NCBI GenBank assembly: GCA_018239675.1
Contig: JAFEGX010000132.1
Span: forward strand, 1-54,484
Direction of reading: 5' to 3'
DNA from: Verrucomicrobiota bacterium
GTDB taxonomy: Bacteria > Verrucomicrobiota > Verrucomicrobiia > Opitutales > Opitutaceae
Length of the DNA: 54,484 bases
Below the pieces are notes generated by a model. It made no database searches and was not told the DNA's origin. It was given only the letters and a program-made list of their open reading frames with translations. The translations under genes were made by a program, and so were the position numbers. Each line of letters starts with the position of its first letter. Within the stretch, counting starts at the first letter, position 1. Below are positions 36,075-44,096 of the stretch, piece by piece.

Positions 36075-38291
36075 ATGAATCCGCCCGATCTGACCCGCGG
36101 CGACTTCACCCTCCCGGGTGAGGCCGGCCACGAAGCGCTCACGCTCCGCCTCGCCCGCCAGTGGGGCGCGGACACGATCCGCGACTCGGACGGCACGCAG
36201 CTTTCGCCCGCGATCGAGGCGTCGGGGTACGCGATCTACTCGACCCTCTGCCTGCCGCGCTCGGTGCAGCCCTGGGCGCGCGAGCACCGCGACCAGCTCC
36301 AGCAGAACTTCCTGATGAGCCAGCCCGTGGTGGCCGACCGGGCGGTCACGACGATCACCCTGCTGGCGGGATTCTACACCGAGCAGTTCGCGGTCAATTT
36401 CCAGGACCGCCCGCGGCGCTGGTGGCAGGTGTTCGACCGCACCACCGGCCGCGAGGTGCCGAAGACCCGCTGGAGCGTGAATCCTCGGCGGGGCGCCGTG
36501 ACCATTCGCGGCACGGTCCCGGGGCATCGCTACACCGTGAACTTCCTCGCCTTCCGGATCTGGGAGGAGATCTCGATGTACAACCACCTCACGAACCACT
36601 GGGGTGACCGCGAGCACCTGGCGGCCGTCGACCCGATGCAGCCGGCCGTGCAGCAGGTCCTGCTCGCGTTCCTCGAGCGCTGGCTCCGCGAGCATCCGGC
36701 GACGCGCGTGGTGCGGTTCACGTCGATGTTCTACAACTTCTCCTGGTTCTGGGGCGCGGACCATGCCCGGCTGCGCGACCTCTACTCGGACTGGGGCGAC
36801 TATGCGATGACCGTGAGCCCGCGGGCGCTGCGCGGCTTCGAGCGGAAGTACGGGTACCGGCTCAACTCCGAGGACTTCGTCAACGGCGGCCTCTACAACT
36901 CCACGCACAACGCACCGTCGCGGCGCTATCGCGACTACATGGACTACATCCACGGGTTCGTGATCGAGTTCGGCCGGCGCTGCATCGACCTCGTGCACCG
37001 CCACGGCAAGCTCGCCTACGTGTTCTACGACGACCACTGGATCGGCGTGGAGCCGAGCAGCCCGCGCTTCCGCGAATTCGGCTTCGACGGCCTGATCAAG
37101 TGCGTCTTCAACGCCTTCGAGGTGCGGCTGTGCGCGCACGCGCGGGGCGTGCGCACCCACGAGCTGCGGCTGCACCCGTACCTGTTCCCGACCGGGCTCA
37201 AGGGCGAGCCGACCTTCAAGGCCGGCGGCAACCCGACGCTCGACGCCAAGAATTTCTGGATCGACGCGCGCCGCGGGCTGGTCCGCGCGCCGATCGACCG
37301 GATCGGACTCGGCGGCTACCTGTCGCTGGTCGAGCCGTTCCCGGACTTCCAGGACTACATCGCGGGGCTCGCCCGGGAATTCCGGCTGCTGAAGTCGTTT
37401 CACGCCGGCGGCCGGCCGTGGAGCGCGCCGGGGAAGGTGGGGGTGCTCACGGCGTGGGGCGACCTGCGCGCCTGGACCTGCTCCGGGCACTTCACCCGGG
37501 GCGTGGTGCTGTACGACGTGCTGGAGGCGCTCGCCGGGCTCGCGCTCGACGTGGTGTTCCTGAGTTTCGACGACCTGGCGGCGCGCGGCGTGCCCCGCGA
37601 TGTCAAGGTTGTCATCAACGCCGGCCGCGCCGGCAGCGCGTGGAGCGGCGGCCATTACTGGGACGATCCGCAGGTCGAGACCATCCTCACGCGCTGGGTG
37701 CGGCGGGGCGGGGGCCTGATCGGCATTGGCGAACCGAGTGCGCGACCGCGACCGGGCGAGCATTTCCGCCTGGCGCGCGTGCTCGGCGTCGACCGCGACA
37801 CCGGGGACCGTGTGGCGAACGGCAAGTACCGCTACCCGTCACCGAGCGGGCGGGTGTTTGCGACCGCCGACCATTTCATCACGGCGGACGTCACCGCGGC
37901 GCTGGATCTTGGCGCCGACGTCGACGGCATCTATCTCGTCGACGGCGAAACGGAGGTCCTGGCGGAGCGCGAGCAGTCGCCGCGGCTGACGGTCCGCGAG
38001 TCCGGCCGCGGGCGCAGCGTCTACCTGAGCGGATTCCGGTTCACGAGCGAGAACACCCGCCTGCTGCATCGCGCGGTGCGCTGGGCGGCCCGGCAGGAGC
38101 GCGCCTGGGCGGCCTGGACCACGAGCAACGTCCGCACCGAGGCGACCTGGTTTCCGCGCAGCGGCAAGCTGGTCGTGATCAACAACGCCGCCGAGCCGGA
38201 GACGACCGCGATCATGCTGGGTGACGGCGGAGTCGTCCCGGTGGAACTCGCGGCGCACGGCCTCGCGGTCCTTGACCTTCCGGCCGGCTGA
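36075..38291 (+). CDS. GH112 phosphorylase, probable D-galactosyl-1,4-L-rhamnose phosphorylase
   Basis: This 738-residue protein has the length and blocks of GH112 inverting phosphorylases, which act on galacto-N-biose/lacto-N-biose or on galactosyl-beta-1,4-rhamnose. The blocks seen are YAIYSTLCLPRSVQPWAREH, HYTVNFLAFRIWEEISMYNH-like text at 151-170, VRFTSMFYNFSWFWG, YRDYMDYIHGFVIEF and VFYDDHWIGVEPSSPRF; the last holds the expected acidic catalytic residue (D319 or D320). A glutamine-amidotransferase-like domain and a C-terminal beta domain follow. There is no signal peptide, so it works in the cytoplasm. The rhamnogalacturonan context favours galactosyl-rhamnose as substrate over host glycans; this specificity is inferred. 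The next gene, 80 bases downstream, is a sugar-type MFS transporter. Confidence 0.9.
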   Translation: MNPPDLTRGDFTLPGEAGHEALTLRLARQWGADTIRDSDGTQLSPAIEASGYAIYSTLCLPRSVQPWAREHRDQLQQNFLMSQPVVADRAVTTITLLAGFYTEQFAVNFQDRPRRWWQVFDRTTGREVPKTRWSVNPRRGAVTIRGTVPGHRYTVNFLAFRIWEEISMYNHLTNHWGDREHLAAVDPMQPAVQQVLLAFLERWLREHPATRVVRFTSMFYNFSWFWGADHARLRDLYSDWGDYAMTVSPRALRGFERKYGYRLNSEDFVNGGLYNSTHNAPSRRYRDYMDYIHGFVIEFGRRCIDLVHRHGKLAYVFYDDHWIGVEPSSPRFREFGFDGLIKCVFNAFEVRLCAHARGVRTHELRLHPYLFPTGLKGEPTFKAGGNPTLDAKNFWIDARRGLVRAPIDRIGLGGYLSLVEPFPDFQDYIAGLAREFRLLKSFHAGGRPWSAPGKVGVLTAWGDLRAWTCSGHFTRGVVLYDVLEALAGLALDVVFLSFDDLAARGVPRDVKVVINAGRAGSAWSGGHYWDDPQVETILTRWVRRGGGLIGIGEPSARPRPGEHFRLARVLGVDRDTGDRVANGKYRYPSPSGRVFATADHFITADVTAALDLGADVDGIYLVDGETEVLAEREQSPRLTVRESGRGRSVYLSGFRFTSENTRLLHRAVRWAARQERAWAAWTTSNVRTEATWFPRSGKLVVINNAAEPETTAIMLGDGGVVPVELAAHGLAVLDLPAG

Positions 38292-38371
38292 GCCGGGACG
38301 GGTGGGATCGCGCCGGCCCGTCGCCGGGGCTTGCCACTCCCGGTGCCGGCCCCTTTGTTGACGCGTCCCCC

Positions 38372-39760
38372 ATGAACGAACCCCCGGTTGCCCCATCCGC
38401 CCCTGGCGTCGAGCTCGCGAACGGCCGCAAGGTGTGGCGCGTAGGCACGCTGACCTACACGGCGGGCGGGCTGGTGGTCCTGTTCTGCTGGCTGCTGTGG
38501 GGCGACTTCGCCTGGCAGCTCAAGGAACGCGCGGCGCCGCCGGTCGTGCAGATCATGCTGCGGATGTTCCAGGCCTCGGACTTCCTGACCGGCCTGTTCC
38601 TCTCCTCGGTGCCGGCGGCGATCGGCCTGTTCGTGGGTCCGATCATCAGCTACTACAGCGACCGCCACCGCGGACGGTTCGGCCGCCGTATTCCCTACCT
38701 GCTGCTGACGGCGCCGATCGCGACCCTGTCAATGGCGGGCCTCGCGCTGGGGCCCTGGCTCGGGACGCGCCTGCACGCGGCGATGGGCTGGCCGCCCGAA
38801 ACGCTGAATTTCACGATCATCATAGTGCTCGGGCTGTCGTGGACCGGCTTCGAGTTCACCACGGTCGCCGCGAACGCGGTCTTCAACGGCCTGATCAACG
38901 ACGTCGTGCCGCACGTGATGATCGGCCGGTTCTTCGGGCTGTTCCGCGCGGTGAGCCTGATCTCTGGCATGTTCTTCAACTATTATCTGATCGGGCAGGC
39001 GAAGGTGCACTATCTCCCGATCCTGACCGGCATCGGGCTCCTCTACGGCGGGGGCTTGCTCGTGATGTGCCTGAAGGTGAAGGAGGGCGGGTACCCGCCG
39101 CCGCCGGCCGCGCCGGCGCACGTGGGTTTCTTCGGGGCGGCGAAATCCTACGCACAGATCTGTTTTTCCAAGCCGTATTACCTCTGGGTGCTCGCGGCGA
39201 TGGCGCTGGCGCAGCTGGCCTTCGCGCCGGTCAACCTGTTCAGCGTGTACTCGGCCGAGAGTTTCGGGCTGACGATGGATTCGTACGGCAAGTACATCGT
39301 CGTGACCTACTCCTGCTCGCTCGTGCTGGCGTATCCGCTGGGCTGGATGGCCGACCGGTTTCACCCGCTGCGCGTGGGCCTGTTCGCGCTCACGGCCTAT
39401 GCGGTGGTGATGGCGATCGGGTATTTCGGCATCGTGGGCCCGGCGAGCTTCGGGATCGTCTTCCTCGTGCACGGCGTGCTGTCCGGCTGCTACTTCACCG
39501 GCGCCGCGGCGCTGGGCCAGCTGCTCTTCCCGAAGGACAAGTTCGCGCAATTCGCCGCCGCCGTCGTGCAGGTCCTGGCGATCGGCAACATCGTTGTGGG
39601 GCCGGTGATCGGGCGCCTGCTTGACGTGCTGGGCCACGACTACCGCTACACCTTCGGCGGCGGGGCGGTCATCGCGCTCGCCGCGCTGTTCGCGACGCTG
39701 GTGGTCTACCACCGCTGGAAGAAGCTCGGCGGCGACACCGGCTACGTCGCCCCGGAGTGA
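38372..39760 (+). CDS. MFS transporter, probable sugar or oligosaccharide importer
   Basis: This 462-residue protein has about 12 transmembrane segments. After a soluble N terminus, the first helices hold GLVVLFCWLLWGDFAWQLKE. The loop between helices 2 and 3 has IISYYSDRHRGRFGRRIPYLL, the family's charged motif. A second related loop, GWMADRFHPLRVG, lies in the C-terminal half. The layout resembles SLC45-like or glycoside:cation transporters. It lies between the GH112 phosphorylase and the aldolase gene on the same strand, so import of the disaccharide cleaved by GH112 is a reasonable inference. Confidence 0.88.
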   Translation: MNEPPVAPSAPGVELANGRKVWRVGTLTYTAGGLVVLFCWLLWGDFAWQLKERAAPPVVQIMLRMFQASDFLTGLFLSSVPAAIGLFVGPIISYYSDRHRGRFGRRIPYLLLTAPIATLSMAGLALGPWLGTRLHAAMGWPPETLNFTIIIVLGLSWTGFEFTTVAANAVFNGLINDVVPHVMIGRFFGLFRAVSLISGMFFNYYLIGQAKVHYLPILTGIGLLYGGGLLVMCLKVKEGGYPPPPAAPAHVGFFGAAKSYAQICFSKPYYLWVLAAMALAQLAFAPVNLFSVYSAESFGLTMDSYGKYIVVTYSCSLVLAYPLGWMADRFHPLRVGLFALTAYAVVMAIGYFGIVGPASFGIVFLVHGVLSGCYFTGAAALGQLLFPKDKFAQFAAAVVQVLAIGNIVVGPVIGRLLDVLGHDYRYTFGGGAVIALAALFATLVVYHRWKKLGGDTGYVAPE

Positions 39761-39796
39761 CCGGCACGACCCGGTACATGACGCGACCGGCTGGCC

Positions 39797-39822
39797 CGAG
39801 CGTGTATACCGACAAATACCCT
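39797..39822 (+). promoter_or_regulatory. Candidate GntR operator TGTATACC upstream of the aldolase gene
   Basis: TGTATAC (39803-39809) is followed by CGACAAATACC. The same string with nearly the same right flank, TGTATACACAAAAATAC, is at 41677. The GTATAC core is the known centre of UxuR/ExuR-type GntR operators. It lies about 20 bases before the aldolase start. Confidence 0.5.
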
Positions 39823-39829
39823 TTTCACC

Positions 39830-40765
39830 ATGCGACCGCTGAAACCTGATGAAATTCGAGGAACGTGGGGCACGCTGCTGCTGCCGATCAACGCGGACGA
39901 CAGCATCGACTATGGGCGGCTGCGGGAGGAGATCGCGTTCCAGGCGAAGGCCGGGGTCGACGGGATCTATTCGAATGGCAGCGCGGGCGAGTTTCACGCC
40001 CAGACGGAGGAGGAATTTGACCGGGTCAGCGCGGTGCTGGCGGAAGAGTGCGGGCGCCACCGGCTGCCATTCCAGATCGGAGTCTGCCACATGAGCGCGC
40101 AGATCGCGCGGGAGCGCCTGCGGCGCAGCCGGCAGCTTGCTCCCGGGGCGGTGCAGGTGGTGCTGCCCGAGTGGTTCGCGCTGACGATGGACGAGATCGT
40201 GGCGTTCCTGCGAGTCATGGTGGCCGAGGCGGCGCCGGTGGGAGTCGTGGTCTACAATCCCGGGCACGCGAAGCGCGTGCTCGCGGCCGCGGAGTGGGTA
40301 GAAATTTTCCGTCGGGTGCCGGAGTTGGTGGGCGTGAAGGTCGGCGCGGGGGACGCGGGCTGGTACGCGGCGATGGCGCCGGTGCTGGCGCGCGCGTCGG
40401 TCTTCGTGCCCGGCCACACCCTTGCGACCGGCGTCACGCTGGGTGCGGCGGGGGCCTACTCGAATGTGGCGTGCCTCAGTCCGGCCGGGGCGGTGCGATG
40501 GGCCGGACTCATGCGGACTGATCCCGGACGGGCGCTCGAATGGGAGCGTGCGATCCAGGGGTTCATCCGGGCGCACCTCCTCCCGTTTGCGACCGAGCAG
40601 CACTACACCAACTGCGCGCTCGACAAGCTGCTGGCGGCGATCGGCGGCTGGGCCAACGTCGGCACCCGCCTGCGCTGGCCCTACCGGTGGATTGCCGAGG
40701 CGGAGGCGCTCCGGCTGACCGAGGTCGCCCGCCGGGAATTGCCGGCCGGGTTCTTCGCCGAATAG
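39830..40765 (+). CDS. DHDPS/N-acetylneuraminate lyase family aldolase
   Basis: This 311-residue protein is a class I aldolase or dehydratase of the DapA family. It shows IYSNGSAGEFHAQTEEEF (the GTTGE-like loop), the catalytic tyrosine in VVVYNPGHAKR (Y142) and the Schiff-base lysine in LVGVKVGAGD (K170). Members of the family cleave or dehydrate 2-keto-3-deoxy sugar acids, so a keto-deoxy-sugar acid from the neighbouring dehydratases is the probable substrate; the exact one is unknown. A candidate GntR operator is located just upstream, and the GntR gene converges on it with a ten-base gap. The long LPFATEQHYTNCALDKLLAA segment near the C terminus is like that of the family's deoxy-sugar-acid branches. 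Confidence 0.87.
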   Translation: MRPLKPDEIRGTWGTLLLPINADDSIDYGRLREEIAFQAKAGVDGIYSNGSAGEFHAQTEEEFDRVSAVLAEECGRHRLPFQIGVCHMSAQIARERLRRSRQLAPGAVQVVLPEWFALTMDEIVAFLRVMVAEAAPVGVVVYNPGHAKRVLAAAEWVEIFRRVPELVGVKVGAGDAGWYAAMAPVLARASVFVPGHTLATGVTLGAAGAYSNVACLSPAGAVRWAGLMRTDPGRALEWERAIQGFIRAHLLPFATEQHYTNCALDKLLAAIGGWANVGTRLRWPYRWIAEAEALRLTEVARRELPAGFFAE

Positions 40766-40775
40766 CCGGACCGGC

Positions 40776-41501
40776 TCAGTTGGCCGCGGCCAGGCCAAGC
40801 TCCGAGTGGAACTTGGTCTGCTCCTTGATGCCCATCAGCTGGATGACCTTCTCGAGATTGTTCTGCTGGTGCCGGTCCATCGCGTCCTTCGCGGCGGCGA
40901 CATCCTTCTTGGCGATCGCCTCGTAGATCTCCTGGTGGCTGTCGAGCACCTTGCGGCGGGTGTTGAGGTCCTCGCGCTGCTTCTTGCCCGTCGGCGGGAC
41001 CGAGACCACGCGGTTGATGAGGCTCAGGCGCATGATCTCCTTCTTGATCAGCTCATTCTTCGCGACGTTGATGATCGCGAGGTGAAAGCGGACATCCTCG
41101 CGCGCGAGGTCGACGAGCAGTTCGCGGTCGTCGGCGGCCTTGATCATCTTCTCGACGATCACCCGCATCGCCTCCAAAGCGTCACGAATCTCGGCGAGCT
41201 CGGAGTCAGTGCGATTCTGCGCGGCGAGCCCCGCGGCGTACGTTTCGAGCGCCTGGCGGAGCCCGCAAAGGTCCTTGAATTCCTGCAGGTCCATCGACTT
41301 CACGCTGGCGCCGATGCGGGGCTTGATCGTGACGAGACCGTCGGCCTCGAGCAGGCGCAACGCGTCGCGCACGGGGGTGCGGCTCACACCGATCTCCTTT
41401 GACAGGTTCTTGGTGGCCAGCGGACTGCCGGCCAGGTAGACCCCGGTCAGGATTTTTTCGCGGATGAACTTGTAGGCAACATCGGTGTTAACGAGCTCCA
41501 T
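40776..41501 (-). CDS. GntR-family transcriptional regulator with FCD domain
   Basis: This 241-residue regulator has an N-terminal winged helix (residues about 1-70) with LSKEIGVSRTPVRDALRLLEADGLVTI, followed by an all-helical FCD domain. Metal-type ligands are visible as DVRFHLAII, DSHQEIYEAI and DRHQQN. FCD GntR proteins such as UxuR and ExuR respond to sugar acids and bind palindromes around GTATAC. It sits between a DHDPS-family aldolase and a large sugar-acid operon that includes a UxuA-like gene, so it is the likely local regulator. Its ATG at 41501 is isolated in a 309-base region shared with the divergent operon. Confidence 0.92.
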   Translation of the reverse strand: MELVNTDVAYKFIREKILTGVYLAGSPLATKNLSKEIGVSRTPVRDALRLLEADGLVTIKPRIGASVKSMDLQEFKDLCGLRQALETYAAGLAAQNRTDSELAEIRDALEAMRVIVEKMIKAADDRELLVDLAREDVRFHLAIINVAKNELIKKEIMRLSLINRVVSVPPTGKKQREDLNTRRKVLDSHQEIYEAIAKKDVAAAKDAMDRHQQNNLEKVIQLMGIKEQTKFHSELGLAAAN

Positions 41502-41810
41502 GGCGGATGCGGGTCTAGGCGGGACAAATTAAGCCGAAGCTCTACGTCAAGAATCAGGGATTAGGTTGATTAATGAGCCGGCGCGGACGCTGAGGGGTGC
41601 AACTGGAAACCCAGTGCGGAAATGCGGTGAAAGTCGAAGTGAAAGTAAGGCCTCTCTATAGCGGACTTTGGGAATATGTATACACAAAAATACTTAAAAA
41701 TATTGACGTGTCGAACCTATCCCGAAGAGTCGCGCGCAACCCCTGCATGGACGAACCGGAAAGAATTTGCGCGCAGACGGCAAAGCGCGGACTAGGCTGG
41801 CGGCATCCCC
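41502..41810. promoter_or_regulatory. Divergent control region of GntR and the sugar-acid operon
   Basis: These 309 bases hold no gene and are clearly more AT-rich than the surroundings, especially 41665-41705. They contain the TGTATACA palindrome (41677-41684), an AAAATACTTAAAAATATTGACG run, and on the minus strand a TTGACG sequence near 41547-41552 that could be a -35 for the regulator gene. Confidence 0.5.
41677..41684. promoter_or_regulatory. Candidate GntR operator TGTATACA
   Basis: This is a perfect eight-base palindrome in the AT-rich control region. Its core and right flank match the site upstream of the aldolase gene at 39803. It is a good candidate site for the adjacent FCD-GntR regulator. 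Confidence 0.55.
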
Positions 41811-42866
41811 ATGAACTGTGATGCGCACAGGACCCACGGTCCGCGGGCGGATTGGATCAAGTGGGCCGGTCTTCGACTGCTGGTGATCGAGAACGAGTGC
41901 GTGCGCCTTTCGGTCTGGCCGGAGCGGGGCGCCGACCTGGTCGAGTTCCGGCACAAGGCCAGCGACCTCGATGTGCTGTGGAAAAACCCGCAGGTGTGGC
42001 CGCCGCGCCGCGATGCGCTTGACCTGCCGCAGGGGGGGCGCAGCGAGTTCTACGATCGGTTTCACGGCGGCTGGTTTGTCTCGCTGCCCAACGGTTTCTT
42101 CCCCGGCGAGTACGAGGGGGCGCCGCTCGGGTGTCACGGCGAGCTTCACAGCGTGCCGTGGTCCGCGGAGATCGTCGCGCAGTCCGACGCCGCGGTGCGG
42201 GTGCGGCTCGTGGGCCGCGGCGTGCGCACGCCGTGGGAGCTGGAGCGCGTGCTCGAGGTGCGCGCGGGTGAGCCGCAGGTGCGCTGGACCGAGCGACTCG
42301 TCAACCGGAGCCGGACGCGGCTGCCGGTGGCTTGGCTGCACCATCCGGGCTTTGGCGGGCCGCTGATCGACGGGGCGGAGCTGGTGACGACGGCGCGGAC
42401 GGTGCTGACGCCGACGGCGGACCGGCCCGAGCTGGGCCAGCTGCGTCCCGGCTACCGCGGGGCGTGGCCGCGGGTGCCGGAGCAGGCCGGCGGCGGGACG
42501 CGCGACTGCAGCCGCGTGCCGGCGGCCGGCAGCGACGTCGAGCATGTGGTGCACCTGACGGATTTTCCCGCGGGGTGGGGCGCGGTGTGGAATGCGGCGC
42601 GCTCGCTGGGCTTCGGCCTGCGCTGGGACGAGTCGTTCTTTCCCTATGCGTGGTCGTGGGCTGCGGGACGCGGGCACCCCTCGTACCCGATCTGGGGCCG
42701 GTGCCACACCGTCACCCTCCAGCCCAGCACCTCGCCGCTGCTGCCCTTCCCGCGTCTGCTTGAGACCAACCAGGTCCGTTGGATCGAGGGCGGCGGCGCG
42801 GCGGAGACGAGGCTCGCGGCCGGGTTCGTGACGCGGCGTGACGAGCAGCTCGCGCTCGGGCCGTAG
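41811..42866 (+). CDS. DUF4432 / aldose-1-epimerase-like protein
   Basis: This 351-residue cytoplasmic protein has the beta-sandwich motifs of galactose-mutarotase-like folds. It shows GLRLLVIENECVRLSVWPERGADLVEFRHKASDLDVLW in the N-terminal third (read in segments), HGGWFVSLPNGFFPGEYEG, LGCHGELHSVPW, and WLHHPGFGGPLIDG. These are typical of DUF4432 proteins, which often act as epimerases beside sugar and sugar-acid operons. It is the first gene of a tight plus-strand operon whose control region carries the candidate GntR operator. The role may be mutarotation of an incoming sugar or uronate; this is inferred. Confidence 0.78.
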   Translation: MNCDAHRTHGPRADWIKWAGLRLLVIENECVRLSVWPERGADLVEFRHKASDLDVLWKNPQVWPPRRDALDLPQGGRSEFYDRFHGGWFVSLPNGFFPGEYEGAPLGCHGELHSVPWSAEIVAQSDAAVRVRLVGRGVRTPWELERVLEVRAGEPQVRWTERLVNRSRTRLPVAWLHHPGFGGPLIDGAELVTTARTVLTPTADRPELGQLRPGYRGAWPRVPEQAGGGTRDCSRVPAAGSDVEHVVHLTDFPAGWGAVWNAARSLGFGLRWDESFFPYAWSWAAGRGHPSYPIWGRCHTVTLQPSTSPLLPFPRLLETNQVRWIEGGGAAETRLAAGFVTRRDEQLALGP

Positions 42867-42884
42867 TCGCCCGGTTTTTTCCCA

Positions 42885-44096
42885 ATGAAGATCACCAAAG
42901 TTGTCTGCACTCCCGTGCACATCCCAATGGAGGCGCCGCTGCGCTGGAGCATGGGTGTCGAAACCGGCACGACGCGCACCATCGTCGAGCTCCACACCGA
43001 CGAGGGCGTCGTCGGCCTGGGCGAGACCTATGGCGGCGCGAGCACCGCCGCGCGCTTCAAGAGCGCGGAGCCGTTCTTCCTGAATTACGACCCGCTGGAG
43101 GTGTCGCGGATCGTGAAGAACTTCGAGGTCTTCCGGACGACCAGCGAGCAGTCGGCGCTCACGATCGAGCTGCGCTACGTGGCCGCCGCGATCGAGATGG
43201 CGTGCTGGGACATCATCGGAAAGGTCCAGAACAAGCGGGTGTGCGACCTGTGGGGCGGGGCCGATTCCGAGCTCGTCCCGTTCGTGGCCTACCTGTTCTA
43301 CCGCTACAAGAGCGCGAACGGGAAGATCGGCGGCGAGGACGGCCCGGCGGGAATCTGCGAGCAGTACGCCGACCATGTGAAGCGCTTCGGGTTCACGGGC
43401 CTGAAGCTCAAGACCGGCGTGCTCGAACCGGCGGTCGAACGGGCGACGGTCCGGGCGCTCCGCGAGCGGTTCGGCGACCAGATCCGGCATCTCCGGGTCG
43501 ATCCCAACCAGGTCTGGAGCACGGAGACCGCGATCAACGAGTTGAAGCGCCTGGCCGAGTACGACCTCGAGTACTGCGAGGATCCGACCTTCAACCTCGA
43601 GGGCATGTCGCGCGTGCGCGCCGCGGTGAATGTCCCGCTCGCGACCAACATGGCCGTGCTGAACTTCGACCAGGTCGCGCCCATGCTCCGGATGCGGGCG
43701 CTGGACGTGATCCTGGTCGACCCGTACTTCTGGGGCGGCATCACGCAGTGCAAGAAGCTCGCCGCGGTGGCTGAGACGTTCGGGTTCGGGCTGGCGATCC
43801 ACAGCGACCGCGAACTCGGCATCGGCATGACGGCCAGCCTGCACCTCTGGGCGACCACGCCGTCGCTCTGCCACCACTATGATTCGCACTACCCATTCCA
43901 GGTCGACGACATCATCACCGAGCCCCTCCGCTGGAAAAACGGCGCGGTGGCGCTGCCCAAGGGGCCGGGGCTGGGCGTGGAGCTCGACCGCGACAAGGTG
44001 AAGAAGTACCATCGCGTCTATCTTGAAAAGGGCGACGAGATCGAGTTCTTCGATCCCCATCGTCCCGGCTGGATCCCCCACGTGCCGCTATGGTGA
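42885..44096 (+). CDS. Enolase-superfamily dehydratase, glucarate-dehydratase-like subgroup
   Basis: This 403-residue protein should dehydrate a sugar acid to a 2-keto-3-deoxy acid. Metal ligands are D206 (RVDPN), E232 (CEDP) and N255 (LATNM). Asn as the third ligand, together with K174-x-K176 (LKLKTG) and the D279/H306 pair (VDPYFWGG, AIHSDRELGIG), points to the glucarate-dehydratase subgroup rather than the mannonate or rhamnonate ones. The N-terminal capping domain has the VETGTTRTIVELHTDEGVVGLGETYGG start. It follows the DUF4432 gene by 18 bases and overlaps the next gene by seven. The true substrate may be glucarate or galactarate or a less common acid; substrate is inferred. Confidence 0.88.
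   Translation: MKITKVVCTPVHIPMEAPLRWSMGVETGTTRTIVELHTDEGVVGLGETYGGASTAARFKSAEPFFLNYDPLEVSRIVKNFEVFRTTSEQSALTIELRYVAAAIEMACWDIIGKVQNKRVCDLWGGADSELVPFVAYLFYRYKSANGKIGGEDGPAGICEQYADHVKRFGFTGLKLKTGVLEPAVERATVRALRERFGDQIRHLRVDPNQVWSTETAINELKRLAEYDLEYCEDPTFNLEGMSRVRAAVNVPLATNMAVLNFDQVAPMLRMRALDVILVDPYFWGGITQCKKLAAVAETFGFGLAIHSDRELGIGMTASLHLWATTPSLCHHYDSHYPFQVDDIITEPLRWKNGAVALPKGPGLGVELDRDKVKKYHRVYLEKGDEIEFFDPHRPGWIPHVPLW

Noticed and set aside
34026..37763. Minus-strand frame extended upstream of the heparinase-like gene over GH112
   Set aside because: The part beyond 35945 is low-complexity antisense sequence; the signal peptide and GGAGG support the start at 35945.
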